The position numbers and the translations under genes are program-made. Below, in pieces: positions 36,010 to 43,760 of a stretch of DNA of 64,000 nucleotides. The stretch is taken from positions 5,022,001 through 5,086,000 of the forward strand of contig NZ_CP107917.1 of NCBI RefSeq assembly GCF_036014175.1, in the 5' to 3' direction. The stretch is from Streptomyces sp. NBC_00443 (GTDB lineage: Bacteria > Actinomycetota > Actinomycetes > Streptomycetales > Streptomycetaceae). The notes beneath the pieces are model-generated. The model did not search any database, had not been told where the DNA came from, and was given only the letters and a program-made list of their open reading frames with translations. Position 1 is the stretch's first letter; every line of letters starts with the position of its first letter.

Positions 36010-37221
36010 TCACCCCAGTTGGGGATCCACCACCCATTCGCCCCGGCGCATCACGCCCTTGAGGTCGAAGTCGGAGTCCAGGACCACCAGGTCGGCGTCC
36101 TTGCCGGGCTCCAGGGAGCCGATGCGGTCGTAGCGGCCGAGCAGCTTGGCCGGGTTGGCGGACAGCGCCGCCACCGCGTCCTCGATCGGCAGCCGGTCGA
36201 TCGTCACCGCCCGCTTGAGGGCCCGGTCCAGCGTGAGGGTCGAGCCCGCGATCGAGCCGCCCTCGACGAGGCGTGCCACACCGTCGGCGACCTCGACCTC
36301 CAGCGGGCCGAGCATGTAGCGGCCGTCGCCGAAGCCGGCCGCGTCCATCGCGTCCGTGATGAACGCGACCCGGTCCGCGCCCGCGTGACGGAACGCCAGC
36401 TCCAGCGCCGCCGGGTGCAGATGCGTGCCGTCGTTGATCAGCTCGACGGTCACCCGCTCGTCCTCCAGGAGGGCCGCGATCGGGCCCGGCTCGCGGTGGC
36501 CCAGCGGCGGCATCGCGTTGAAGAGATGCGTGGCGACCGTCGCGCCCGCCTCGATCGCCTCCACCGTCTGCTCGTACGTCGCGTCCGTGTGCCCGATCGC
36601 CGCGATCACGCCGTGTTCGGCGAGGAGGCGTACGGAGTCGATGCCGCCCGGCAGTTCGGTGGCGAGGGTGACCATCGTCGCGTGGCCGCGCGCCGCGTCG
36701 ATCAGCTTGCGCACGTCCGCCGGGTCGGGGTCGCGCAGCAGCTCCTCGGAGTGCGCGCCCTTGCGGCACGGGGAGATGAAGGGGCCCTCGAAGTGGATGC
36801 CGGCGATGTCGCCCTGCTCGGCCAGCTCGGACAGCAGGCCCGCGCGGCGGGTGAGGAAGTCCATGTCGCCCGTGACCGTGGAGGCGACCAGGGTGGTGGT
36901 GCCGTGCAGGCGGTGGGTGTGGATGCCGGTGAGTACGTCGTCTGCCGTGCCCGAAGTGAACGAAGCCCCGCCGCCGCCGTGGTTGTGGATGTCCACGAAG
37001 CCGGGGACCACGTAGTGGCTGGCGAGGTCGATCACTCGGGCGTCCGGTGGGGCCGCGCCGGTGATGCGGGTGCCGTCGAGGATCACTTGGGCGTCCTTGA
37101 CGGTTCCCGTGGGCATCACCGCTGTGGCGCCGGAGAGGATCAGGGGCACCTTGCCGGATGCGGGGTGCGGGCTGTGCGTGGCTGGTCGCGCAGTTCCCCG
37201 CGCCCCTGGGGCGTTGGCCAT
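36010..37221 (-). CDS. nagA: N-acetylglucosamine-6-phosphate deacetylase
   Basis: 403 aa. The metal motif VDIHNHGGGG, the HFEGPFISP segment, HLFNAMPPLGH and the catalytic FITDAMDAAG make a complete NagA. It removes acetyl from GlcNAc-6-P in amino-sugar catabolism. The first ~16 codons (37174-37221) come from a dispersed repeat that also occurs intergenically at 48124, so the N-terminus is odd; a later start is possible but lacks an obvious ribosome site. Start A is shared with the nagK stop (TGATG), so the two are coupled. Confidence 0.92.
   Translation of the reverse strand: MANAPGARGTARPATHSPHPASGKVPLILSGATAVMPTGTVKDAQVILDGTRITGAAPPDARVIDLASHYVVPGFVDIHNHGGGGASFTSGTADDVLTGIHTHRLHGTTTLVASTVTGDMDFLTRRAGLLSELAEQGDIAGIHFEGPFISPCRKGAHSEELLRDPDPADVRKLIDAARGHATMVTLATELPGGIDSVRLLAEHGVIAAIGHTDATYEQTVEAIEAGATVATHLFNAMPPLGHREPGPIAALLEDERVTVELINDGTHLHPAALELAFRHAGADRVAFITDAMDAAGFGDGRYMLGPLEVEVADGVARLVEGGSIAGSTLTLDRALKRAVTIDRLPIEDAVAALSANPAKLLGRYDRIGSLEPGKDADLVVLDSDFDLKGVMRRGEWVVDPQLG
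37180..37208. repeat. dispersed 29-base repeat, copy inside nagA
   Basis: A 29-base block beginning GGCTGGTCGCGCAGTTCC is identical to 48124-48152 and lies within the 5' end of nagA. Confidence 0.8.
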
Positions 37222-38165
37222 CAGGCGGTTACCTCCGTACCGTCGGTGTTGCCGAGGAGATCCCAGGCCAGGAGCCCGGCGCCCAGGCATCCCGCCGTGT
37301 CGCCCAGGGCCGCAGGGACGATCTCCGGCAGCTTCTGGAAGGTGACCCGCCGCCGGACGGCCTCCCGCAGCGGTGTGAACAAGGTTTCCCCCGCCTCGGC
37401 GAGGCCGCCACCGATGATCAGGGTGCGCGGGTCCAGCAGGGTGAGCGCGGTGACCAGGCCGTCGGCCAGGGCGTCCACGGCCTCGTGCCAGACCCGTACG
37501 GCGTTCGGATCACCGGACGCGACGGCCTTCGCGCAGTCCGCCGCGTCCGCCTCCGGGTCCCCGCACGCGGCGGCCCACGCCTCACTCACCGCCGCCGCGG
37601 ACGCGAACCGCTCCAGGCAGCCGCGCTGCCCGCACGGACACGGCGCTCCACCGGGCCGTACGACGATGTGGCCGATCTCGCCCGCGAAGCCGTGCGCACC
37701 CGCCTCCACCCGGCCGTCGATGCCGATGGCGCCGGCTATCCCGGTGCCGAGCGGCACGAACAGGAAATGGTCGGCACCCTTGCCCGCGCCGATCCGGCCC
37801 TCCGCGAGACCGCCGGTGCGCACGTCGTGGCCGAGGGCGACCGGGACGCCGCCGAGCCGTTCGGCGAGCAGCCGCCGCAGGGGTATGTCACGCCAGCCCA
37901 GGTTGGCCGAGTAGGCGGCGACGCCCTGCTCCTCGTCGACGATGCCGGGGACGGCGATGCCGGCGGCGGCCGCGGGCTCGCCGAAGCGCTCTTCGCCGTA
38001 CGCGCGCAGCTCGCCGGCGAAGTCGAGGATGCCCTCGACGACCGCGTCCGGCCCGCGCTCGCGCCCGGTCGGGCGGCGGGCCTGGTGGAGCAGCTCGCCG
38101 CTCGCTGCTGCCAGGGCGGCCTTCATCCCGGTGCCGCCCACATCGAGGGCGATGACGTGTCTCAC
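37221..38165 (-). CDS. nagK: ROK-family N-acetylglucosamine kinase
   Basis: 314 aa. IALDVGGTGMKAAL is the ATP phosphate-1 motif, GIAVPGIVD and GHDVRTGGLAEG follow, and the ROK zinc motif CPCGQRGCLE with a preceding GHIVV His is complete. It phosphorylates GlcNAc (or a related hexose) for NagA. From memory the nagKA pair SCO4285-SCO4284 of S. coelicolor has this layout and is repressed by DasR; two DasR-like sites precede this gene. The leader 38166-38236 is shared with the divergent sugar-binding gene. Confidence 0.9.
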   Translation of the reverse strand: MRHVIALDVGGTGMKAALAAASGELLHQARRPTGRERGPDAVVEGILDFAGELRAYGEERFGEPAAAAGIAVPGIVDEEQGVAAYSANLGWRDIPLRRLLAERLGGVPVALGHDVRTGGLAEGRIGAGKGADHFLFVPLGTGIAGAIGIDGRVEAGAHGFAGEIGHIVVRPGGAPCPCGQRGCLERFASAAAVSEAWAAACGDPEADAADCAKAVASGDPNAVRVWHEAVDALADGLVTALTLLDPRTLIIGGGLAEAGETLFTPLREAVRRRVTFQKLPEIVPAALGDTAGCLGAGLLAWDLLGNTDGTEVTA

Positions 38166-38192
38166 GGGAACAGTGTGTCTTGCATACCCGCG

Positions 38193-38226
38193 AGAGGTCT
38201 AGTCCACTTACGTGGTGTAGACCTTA
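38193..38226. promoter_or_regulatory. two DasR-type operators between nagK and the sugar-binding lipoprotein gene
   Basis: AGAGGTCTAGTCCACT (38193-38208) matches the dre consensus AGTGGTCTAGACCACT at 14 of 16 positions; CGTGGTGTAGACCTTA (38211-38226) is a weaker second copy with 11 of 16. Binding by DasR would tie both divergent units to GlcNAc-6-P or GlcN-6-P. Confidence 0.75.
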
Positions 38227-38236
38227 TGGGGGCAAT

Positions 38237-39556
38237 ATGTATGACGTTTCGAAAGTTTCGAATATGGGTGTGGGGCGGTTTTGCGTGCAGCGGCGTAGAC
38301 GTACGGGAACGATTGCGGCGGTGTCCGCGCTGGGCCTGTCGGCGGTTCTGAGCGGCTGCGGGCTGACCGGTGGTTCGGACGAGGTGACACTGAAGCTGGT
38401 CGCCGCGGACTACGGGGACAGTGCGGCGAACAGTTCCCAGAAGTACTGGGACAGGCTCGTCAAGGAGTACGAGGAGCAGCACGAGGGCGTGCGGATCGAC
38501 GTCACCGTGTACTCCTGGAACGACGTCGACGCCAAGGTCAAGAAGATGGTCGACGCCGGGGAGGCGCCGGACATCGCGCAGATCGGCGCATACGCCGACT
38601 ACGCCGCGAAGGGCCTCCTCTACGAGGCCGACGAACTGCTCTCCATCCCCGTCCAGGCCGACTTCGTCTCGCAGCTCGCGGATGCGGGGCAGGTGAACGG
38701 CGTCCAGTACGGCATCCCGTTCGCCTCCTCCACGCGTCTGCTCTTCTACAACAAGTCCCTCTTCGAGGACGCCGGCCTCACTCCGCCGACGTCCTGGAGG
38801 CAGCTGGCCGCCGACGCCGAGGCGCTCAAGGCGGACGGCGTGAAGTACCCGTACGCGCTGCCGCTCGGTGCCGAGGAGGCGCAGGCCGAGACCATGCAGT
38901 GGCTGCTCAGCGGCGGGGGCGGGTACACCGACGCGGAGACCGGTACGTACAGCATCGACTCCGCGGAGAACGTCTCCACCTTCAACTGGCTCAAGAACAA
39001 CCTCGTCGGCAAGGGGCTCACGGGGCCGGTCCCGCCCGGGGAGCTCAACCGGGCCGACGCGTTCTCCGCCTTCGCCGCGGGGGACGTCGGCATGCTCAAC
39101 GGGCACCCCTCGCTGATGCAGATGGCCGAGAAGAAGGGCGTGAAGTTCGGCATGGTGCCCATGCCCGGCCTTGAGGGGCCGACCAAGGTCTCCATGGGCG
39201 TGGCCGACTGGATGATGGCCTTCAAACAGAACGGCCATGCCGAGCAGGTGGGGGAGTTCCTCGACTTCGCCTACGACAAGCAGAACGTCCTGGACTTCTC
39301 CCGGGAGTACAACCTGCTTCCCGTCACGAACTCCGCGTCCACGGTGATGGCAGGGGCCGACCGGGACGCCGCCCTCAAGCCCTTCCTCGACCAGCTCCCG
39401 CTCTCCGAGCTCTATCCGGTGGGCCGGACGTCCTGGGCCGCGGTGAGCGCGGACGTCAAGAAGAGCATCGGCAGGACGGTCGCGTCCGGGGGGAGCCCGT
39501 CGGCGATTCTGGGGCAGCTGCAGTCGGGGGCTACTCGGGCGGAGAGCGCGGAGTAG
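38237..39556 (+). CDS. ABC-transporter sugar-binding lipoprotein
   Basis: 439 aa from ATG 38237 (GGGGG before it). A long basic N-terminus leads to a lipobox LSAVLSGCGLTGG, followed by an extracellular solute-binding family 1 domain (DEVTLKLVAADYGD, GEAPDIAQIGAYADYAAKG, YGIPFASSTRLLFYNKSLFEDAGL). It should bind an oligosaccharide or amino sugar outside the cell. No permease genes are adjacent, so it must pair with unlinked ones and, plausibly, with MsiK. The shared dre sites suggest GlcNAc-linked control. Confidence 0.9.
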   Translation: MYDVSKVSNMGVGRFCVQRRRRTGTIAAVSALGLSAVLSGCGLTGGSDEVTLKLVAADYGDSAANSSQKYWDRLVKEYEEQHEGVRIDVTVYSWNDVDAKVKKMVDAGEAPDIAQIGAYADYAAKGLLYEADELLSIPVQADFVSQLADAGQVNGVQYGIPFASSTRLLFYNKSLFEDAGLTPPTSWRQLAADAEALKADGVKYPYALPLGAEEAQAETMQWLLSGGGGYTDAETGTYSIDSAENVSTFNWLKNNLVGKGLTGPVPPGELNRADAFSAFAAGDVGMLNGHPSLMQMAEKKGVKFGMVPMPGLEGPTKVSMGVADWMMAFKQNGHAEQVGEFLDFAYDKQNVLDFSREYNLLPVTNSASTVMAGADRDAALKPFLDQLPLSELYPVGRTSWAAVSADVKKSIGRTVASGGSPSAILGQLQSGATRAESAE

Positions 39557-39600
39557 GTTGCCGGGGCTTCCTGTCAGTGGGGTGGGCTACGGTGCGGCAC

Positions 39601-39933
39601 ATGGACCAGGACCAGCCCGAGGCCGCCGCCGTGCTCGCCGAGCGTGAGCGGGCGATTCTTGCGCTGGAGCGGCGGGGGTTCTCGGGGCCGGGGGCCAAGG
39701 AGCGGGCGATACGGGAGGGGCTGGGGCTGGCTCCGGTGCGCTACTACCAGCTGCTGAACGCGCTGTTGGATGATCCGCGGGCGCTGGCACATGATCCGGT
39801 GACGGTGAATCGGTTGCGGCGGGTTCGGGAGGGGCGGCGGGGGAGCGGTGACGCGCGGCGGTGCAGCAGGGGTTTCGCCCCTGCCCGTCCCGTACCTGGG
39901 GGCTGCCGCCCCCAGACCCCGGCTTCGGCCTGA
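39601..39933 (+). CDS. DUF3263-type small protein with repeat-derived tail
   Basis: 110 aa. The core ERERAILALERRGFSGPGAKERAIREGLGLAPVRYYQLLNALLDDP is typical of the small helical DUF3263 proteins of actinobacteria, maybe a DNA-binding fold. From about residue 84 the sequence turns into a translated dispersed intergenic repeat (CSRGFAPARPVPGGC...), so the original stop seems lost and the frame now ends in the repeat. Start is ATG 39601. Confidence 0.75.
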   Translation: MDQDQPEAAAVLAERERAILALERRGFSGPGAKERAIREGLGLAPVRYYQLLNALLDDPRALAHDPVTVNRLRRVREGRRGSGDARRCSRGFAPARPVPGGCRPQTPASA

Positions 39934-39990
39934 ACGGCCTCGTCCTCAATCGCCGGACGGGCTGAAATGCCTGGACCGGCGCTGGAAGTT
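39885..39990. repeat. dispersed intergenic repeat, copy 2 (inverted to copy 1)
   Basis: It contains the reverse complements of the blocks found at 5305-5412 (GCCTGAACGGCCTCGTCCTC and GACGGGCTGAAATGCC) plus the hairpin CTGGGGGCTGCCGCCCCCAG. Its left part is read as the end of the DUF3263 gene. Confidence 0.7.
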
Positions 39991-40034
39991 CAGCTCCTCC
40001 CCGGCCCGCCCCCGTTCCCGGATAAGGTCGCCCC

Positions 40035-40874
40035 ATGGGCAGTCACAAGGATCCCCTCCCGACCCCCACCACCCAGCGCGGCCGCGACGGCCTGGCCGCC
40101 ATCCTCACCCGCCCGGCGCGCTCACTCATCGCGCTGGACTTCGACGGCACCCTCGCCCCCATCGTCCCGGACCCCGAAAAGGCCCGAGCCCACCCGGACG
40201 CCATCCCGGCCCTGGCCGCACTCGCGCCGAAGGTGGCCGCCGTCGCGGTGATCACCGGCCGCCCGGCCGAGGTCGCCGTGAAGTACGGCGGTTTCGCCGA
40301 CACCCCGGGCCTGGAGCACCTCGTCGTGCTGGGCCACTACGGCGCCGAACGCTGGGACGCCGTCAGCGGTGAGGTCACCGCGCCCGACCCTCACCCCGGC
40401 GTCGCAGCAGTCCGCGCCGACCTGCCGGGCCTCCTCGAATCCGAGGCGCAGGGCACCTGGATCGAGGACAAGGGACACGCCCTGGCCGTGCACACGCGCC
40501 GCGCGCCCGACCCCCAGGGCACCTTCGACGCCCTCCGAGCCCCCCTCACCGACCTCGCCACCCGCAACGGCCTCATCGTCGAACCGGGTCGGATGGTCCT
40601 CGAACTCCGCCCACCCGGCATGGACAAGGGCGTCGCGCTCAGCGCATACATCCGCGAACTCGGCGCCGAGTCCGTCCTCTACGCCGGCGACGACCTCGGC
40701 GACCTCCCCGCCTACGCCGCCGTCGACAAACTCCGCTCCGACGGCACCCCCGGCCTCCTGGTCTGCAGCGGCAGCGAGGAGGTCACCGAACTCTCGGAGA
40801 GGGCGGACGTCGTGGTCGAAGGCCCGGAGGGCGTCGTGCGACTCCTCCAGGCGATCGCCACACAGGCAACCTGA
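40035..40874 (+). CDS. otsB: trehalose-6-phosphate phosphatase
   Basis: 279 aa HAD-type phosphatase. ALDFDGTLAPIVPDP is motif I with the nucleophile Asp, VITGRPAEVA is motif II, and YAGDDLGDLPAY is motif IV with the metal-binding Asp pair. The cap insert of OtsB is present. It removes phosphate from trehalose-6-P. It is convergent with otsA, 16 bases apart, an arrangement in which both steps of trehalose synthesis sit together but on separate transcripts. Confidence 0.92.
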   Translation: MGSHKDPLPTPTTQRGRDGLAAILTRPARSLIALDFDGTLAPIVPDPEKARAHPDAIPALAALAPKVAAVAVITGRPAEVAVKYGGFADTPGLEHLVVLGHYGAERWDAVSGEVTAPDPHPGVAAVRADLPGLLESEAQGTWIEDKGHALAVHTRRAPDPQGTFDALRAPLTDLATRNGLIVEPGRMVLELRPPGMDKGVALSAYIRELGAESVLYAGDDLGDLPAYAAVDKLRSDGTPGLLVCSGSEEVTELSERADVVVEGPEGVVRLLQAIATQAT

Positions 40875-40890
40875 ACCAGGCCTCCGCCAC

Positions 40891-42372
40891 TCACGCCTCC
40901 CCGTCCTCCAACGCCTCCAGCTGCTCCAGGAACCACCGCGCCGGCGGCAGCGCCGTAGCTGCCTCCGCCAGCCGTTTCGAGTGTTCGGCGCGCTCCTCCG
41001 GGCCCATGGACAGCGCGTCGTGCAGGGCGCGTGCCGTGCCGATCACGTCGTAGGGGTTGACGGGGATCGCGTCCTCGCCCAGTTCCGCGAAGGCGCCCGC
41101 CTCGCGGGACAGGACGAGGACGCAGCCCTCGTCGGAGACGACCGGCACCTCCTTGGCGACGAGGTTCATACCGTCCCGGATGGGGTTGACGAGGGCCACG
41201 TCAGCCAGGCGGTACGCGGCCAGGGAGCGGGCGAAGTCGTCCTTGACGTGGAGGACGATCGGGGTCCAAGTCGCAGTGCCGTAAGCGGAGTTGATCTCAT
41301 CCGCCAGTCGCTGGACCTCGGCCGTGTAGTCCCGGTACACCGCCAGGTCCTGGCGGGAGGGGTACGCGAACGCCACGTGGACCACCCGCTCGCGCCACTC
41401 GGGGTGGTCGTCGAGCAGCTGCCGGTAGGCGAGCAGGCCGCGCACGATGTTCTTGGACAGCTCGGTCCGGTCGACGCGGACGACGGTCCGGCGGGCGGTG
41501 CCGTCCGGCGCGGTGCCGATCTCCGCCCGCAGCGCGGCCATCCGCTCCTCGACATCGGCCTCGTGGGAGCGAGCGCGCAGGAATTCCGCGTCGGCGCCCA
41601 GACCGTGCACGCCGACCCACGTGGTCCGCAGCGGGGGGCGCCCGCTCGCCGTGTGCTGGACGGACGCCGGGGCGCCGCTCGGCCACGACGGGAAGATCCG
41701 TTCGCGGTCCACGGCCTCGGCGCATGCCATGAACGCCCCCGCCCACCGCCAGGTGAGGAAGCCCAGCCGGTCGGCGCCCAGCATCCCCCACACGAGCTGC
41801 GCGCGGATGTCGTCCGGAAGCATGGAGAAGTACTCCGGTGGCGCCCATGGCGTGTGCGAGAAGTGCCCGATCCTGATGTCAGGTCGCAGCTCCCGGAGCA
41901 TCCCCGGGACCAGGCACAGGTGGTAGTCCTGCACCAGCACCGCCGCCCCGGGCGCGGCCCGGTCGGCCAGCGCCTGCGCGAAGGCGCGGTTGTACGTCTC
42001 GTACGACTCCCACTGGCGCCGGAACTCCGCGTCGAAGACCGGCTCCAGCGGGGTCTGGTAGAGCATGTGGTGGACGAACCAGAGGACCGAGTTGGCGATG
42101 CCGTTGTACGCGTCCGCGTGCACGTCGGCCGGGACGTCCAGCATCAGGACGCCGTCCTCGCCGACACCGCGCCGCACCGCCTCCCGGTCCCCGTCGGACA
42201 GCGCCGAGCACACCCATAGCGCGTCGGTGTCCGGCCCGATCGCCGACAGCCCGGAGACGAGTCCGCCACCGCCCCTCTTGGAGTGCAGCGAGCCGTCCTC
42301 GCGCACCGCGTACGAGACCGGGCCGCGATTCGACGCGACCAGCACCTTGGCAGCACCCTGCGTGGAAGCCAT
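40891..42372 (-). CDS. otsA: alpha,alpha-trehalose-phosphate synthase
   Basis: 493 aa GT20 enzyme from ATG 42372. VLVASNRGPVSY and the GGGGLVSGL loop form the N-terminal donor site, VLVQDYHLCLVPGMLR and GHFSHTPWAPPEYF are signature segments, and DGMNLVAKEVP with the ALVNPIRD turn is the C-terminal nucleotide-sugar site. It makes trehalose-6-P from glucose-6-P and UDP- or GDP-glucose. Located between otsB and the GT81-like gene. Confidence 0.92.
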   Translation of the reverse strand: MASTQGAAKVLVASNRGPVSYAVREDGSLHSKRGGGGLVSGLSAIGPDTDALWVCSALSDGDREAVRRGVGEDGVLMLDVPADVHADAYNGIANSVLWFVHHMLYQTPLEPVFDAEFRRQWESYETYNRAFAQALADRAAPGAAVLVQDYHLCLVPGMLRELRPDIRIGHFSHTPWAPPEYFSMLPDDIRAQLVWGMLGADRLGFLTWRWAGAFMACAEAVDRERIFPSWPSGAPASVQHTASGRPPLRTTWVGVHGLGADAEFLRARSHEADVEERMAALRAEIGTAPDGTARRTVVRVDRTELSKNIVRGLLAYRQLLDDHPEWRERVVHVAFAYPSRQDLAVYRDYTAEVQRLADEINSAYGTATWTPIVLHVKDDFARSLAAYRLADVALVNPIRDGMNLVAKEVPVVSDEGCVLVLSREAGAFAELGEDAIPVNPYDVIGTARALHDALSMGPEERAEHSKRLAEAATALPPARWFLEQLEALEDGEA

Positions 42373-42480
42373 ACGCCTCAACCTAGCCCAGCCCGGAAAC
42401 GCTCAAACGTACGGTTCCACTCAGTGGCCGGTCCGTATACGATCAGCGGCCCTGCCCAGCGTATGACCCGGTACGGGGCC

Positions 42481-43476
42481 TTATGCGACCTTCCGTTTCG
42501 CGTACTCGGCGATCTCCACCATCGGTGGCCGCTCCTCCGTGTCGACGGAGTAGGTGCGCGGCTCGAACCCGTCCTCGCCCCGCTCGAACTGAGTCAGCGC
42601 CGGCCGGACGAGGTGGCCGCGCGCCAGCCGCAGCTGTGCCGTGCGGTAGATCGCGGCGGACATCCGGCCCAGGGCCTGTCCGTCCTGGTGGCGATGCTTG
42701 CGGACGCCCACGTCCACCTGGGCCAGCGCGTCGAGGCCCACCAGATGCAGGGCGTCGACCAGCATGCCCAGCTCCACGCCGTACCCGACGGGGAACGGGA
42801 GCTGTTCCAGCAGGGAGCGGCGGGCCGCGTACTCGCCGCCCAGCGGCTGCACGAAACCGGCCAGCTGCGGCCAGTGCATGTTCAGCAGCGGGCGCGCCAT
42901 CAGCTCGGTCACCCGGCCGCCCTGTCCGGCCGCCCCGCCGAGGGGACGGTCGTACATGCCCTTGACCAGGTCGACCCCGGGGTCGGTGAGCAGCGGGCCG
43001 ACGATCCCGGAGACGAAGTCGGAGGAGAACTCCTTCAGGTCCGCGTCGATGAAGCAGACGATGTCCCCGGTCGTGACGAGCAGAGACCGCCACAGGACCT
43101 CGCCCTTGCCGGGCACGGCCGGGATGCGCGGGAGTATCGCGTCCCGGTGCACCACGGTGGCGCCCGCCGCGGCGGCCACCTCGGAGGTGCCGTCCGTGGA
43201 CCCGGAGTCGACGACGACGATCTCGTCGACCAGCGGGACCTGCTGCATGAGGTCGTGACGGATGATCGCGACGATGTCGCCGACCGTCTCCTCCTCGTTC
43301 AGCGCGGGCAGCACGACGGAGACCGACTGGCCCGAACGCTGTTTGGCGGCGAGTATGTGGTGGAGCGGGCGATCGGTCGCGGACCAGGAGCGGGTGCTCA
43401 GCCAGCGCTCGACTTCTTCCAGCACAGTCGGCGACTCCTCACTGTCGTGATCACAGCAGGTAATCGTGTGATCCAT
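42481..43476 (-). CDS. gpgS: glucosyl-3-phosphoglycerate synthase-like glycosyltransferase (GT81)
   Basis: 331 aa GT-A enzyme. VSVVLPALNEEETVGDIV is the nucleotide-sugar start, VDSGSTDGTSEVA and CFIDADLKEF (the D-x-D metal motif) follow, and FVQPLGGEYAARRSLLEQLPFPVGYGVELGMLVD is the GpgS signature. In mycobacteria GpgS makes glucosylglycerate for methylglucose polysaccharide; in streptomycetes it may make glucosylglycerate as a compatible solute next to trehalose genes. Exact product is inferred. Confidence 0.88.
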   Translation of the reverse strand: MDHTITCCDHDSEESPTVLEEVERWLSTRSWSATDRPLHHILAAKQRSGQSVSVVLPALNEEETVGDIVAIIRHDLMQQVPLVDEIVVVDSGSTDGTSEVAAAAGATVVHRDAILPRIPAVPGKGEVLWRSLLVTTGDIVCFIDADLKEFSSDFVSGIVGPLLTDPGVDLVKGMYDRPLGGAAGQGGRVTELMARPLLNMHWPQLAGFVQPLGGEYAARRSLLEQLPFPVGYGVELGMLVDALHLVGLDALAQVDVGVRKHRHQDGQALGRMSAAIYRTAQLRLARGHLVRPALTQFERGEDGFEPRTYSVDTEERPPMVEIAEYAKRKVA

Positions 43477-43584
43477 CTCGCGGTTCGGACGACTATCTCA
43501 ACTGTCCTGGCCTTCGGTTACAGTCTTGAACAACGCGGGTGACCATCGCATGTCCGAGGTCGCCCGTAGTTGACAACCGAATAC

Positions 43585-43726
43585 AGCTCATCCAGAGGGG
43601 CAGAGGGAAACGGCCCGATGAAGCCCCGGCAACCCTCCAGCCGGTCTCGTGGCGATCACTGTCGATCGTCTCCGCGAGGCTCCCGGCTAGGGAAGGTGCC
43701 AAATCCGTCTCACGGCGAGATGCGTC
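43585..43726 (+). promoter_or_regulatory. SAM riboswitch (SAM-I/SAM-IV clan) in the thrC leader
   Basis: The core CTCATCCAGAGGGGCAGAGG with GGCCCGATGAAGCCCCGGCA (kink-turn arm) and the closing GGAAGGTGCCAAATCC are the conserved S-box elements. A stem CTCACGGCG/CGTCGTGAG follows, and CTCATC could pair with GATGAG next to the thrC ribosome site, so translation control is plausible. It links threonine synthesis to methionine/SAM supply. The part 43477-43584 before it shows no gene. Confidence 0.88.
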
Positions 43727-43760
43727 GTGAGGAAGATGAGGAGAAAGGGCCTCGCCTCAC

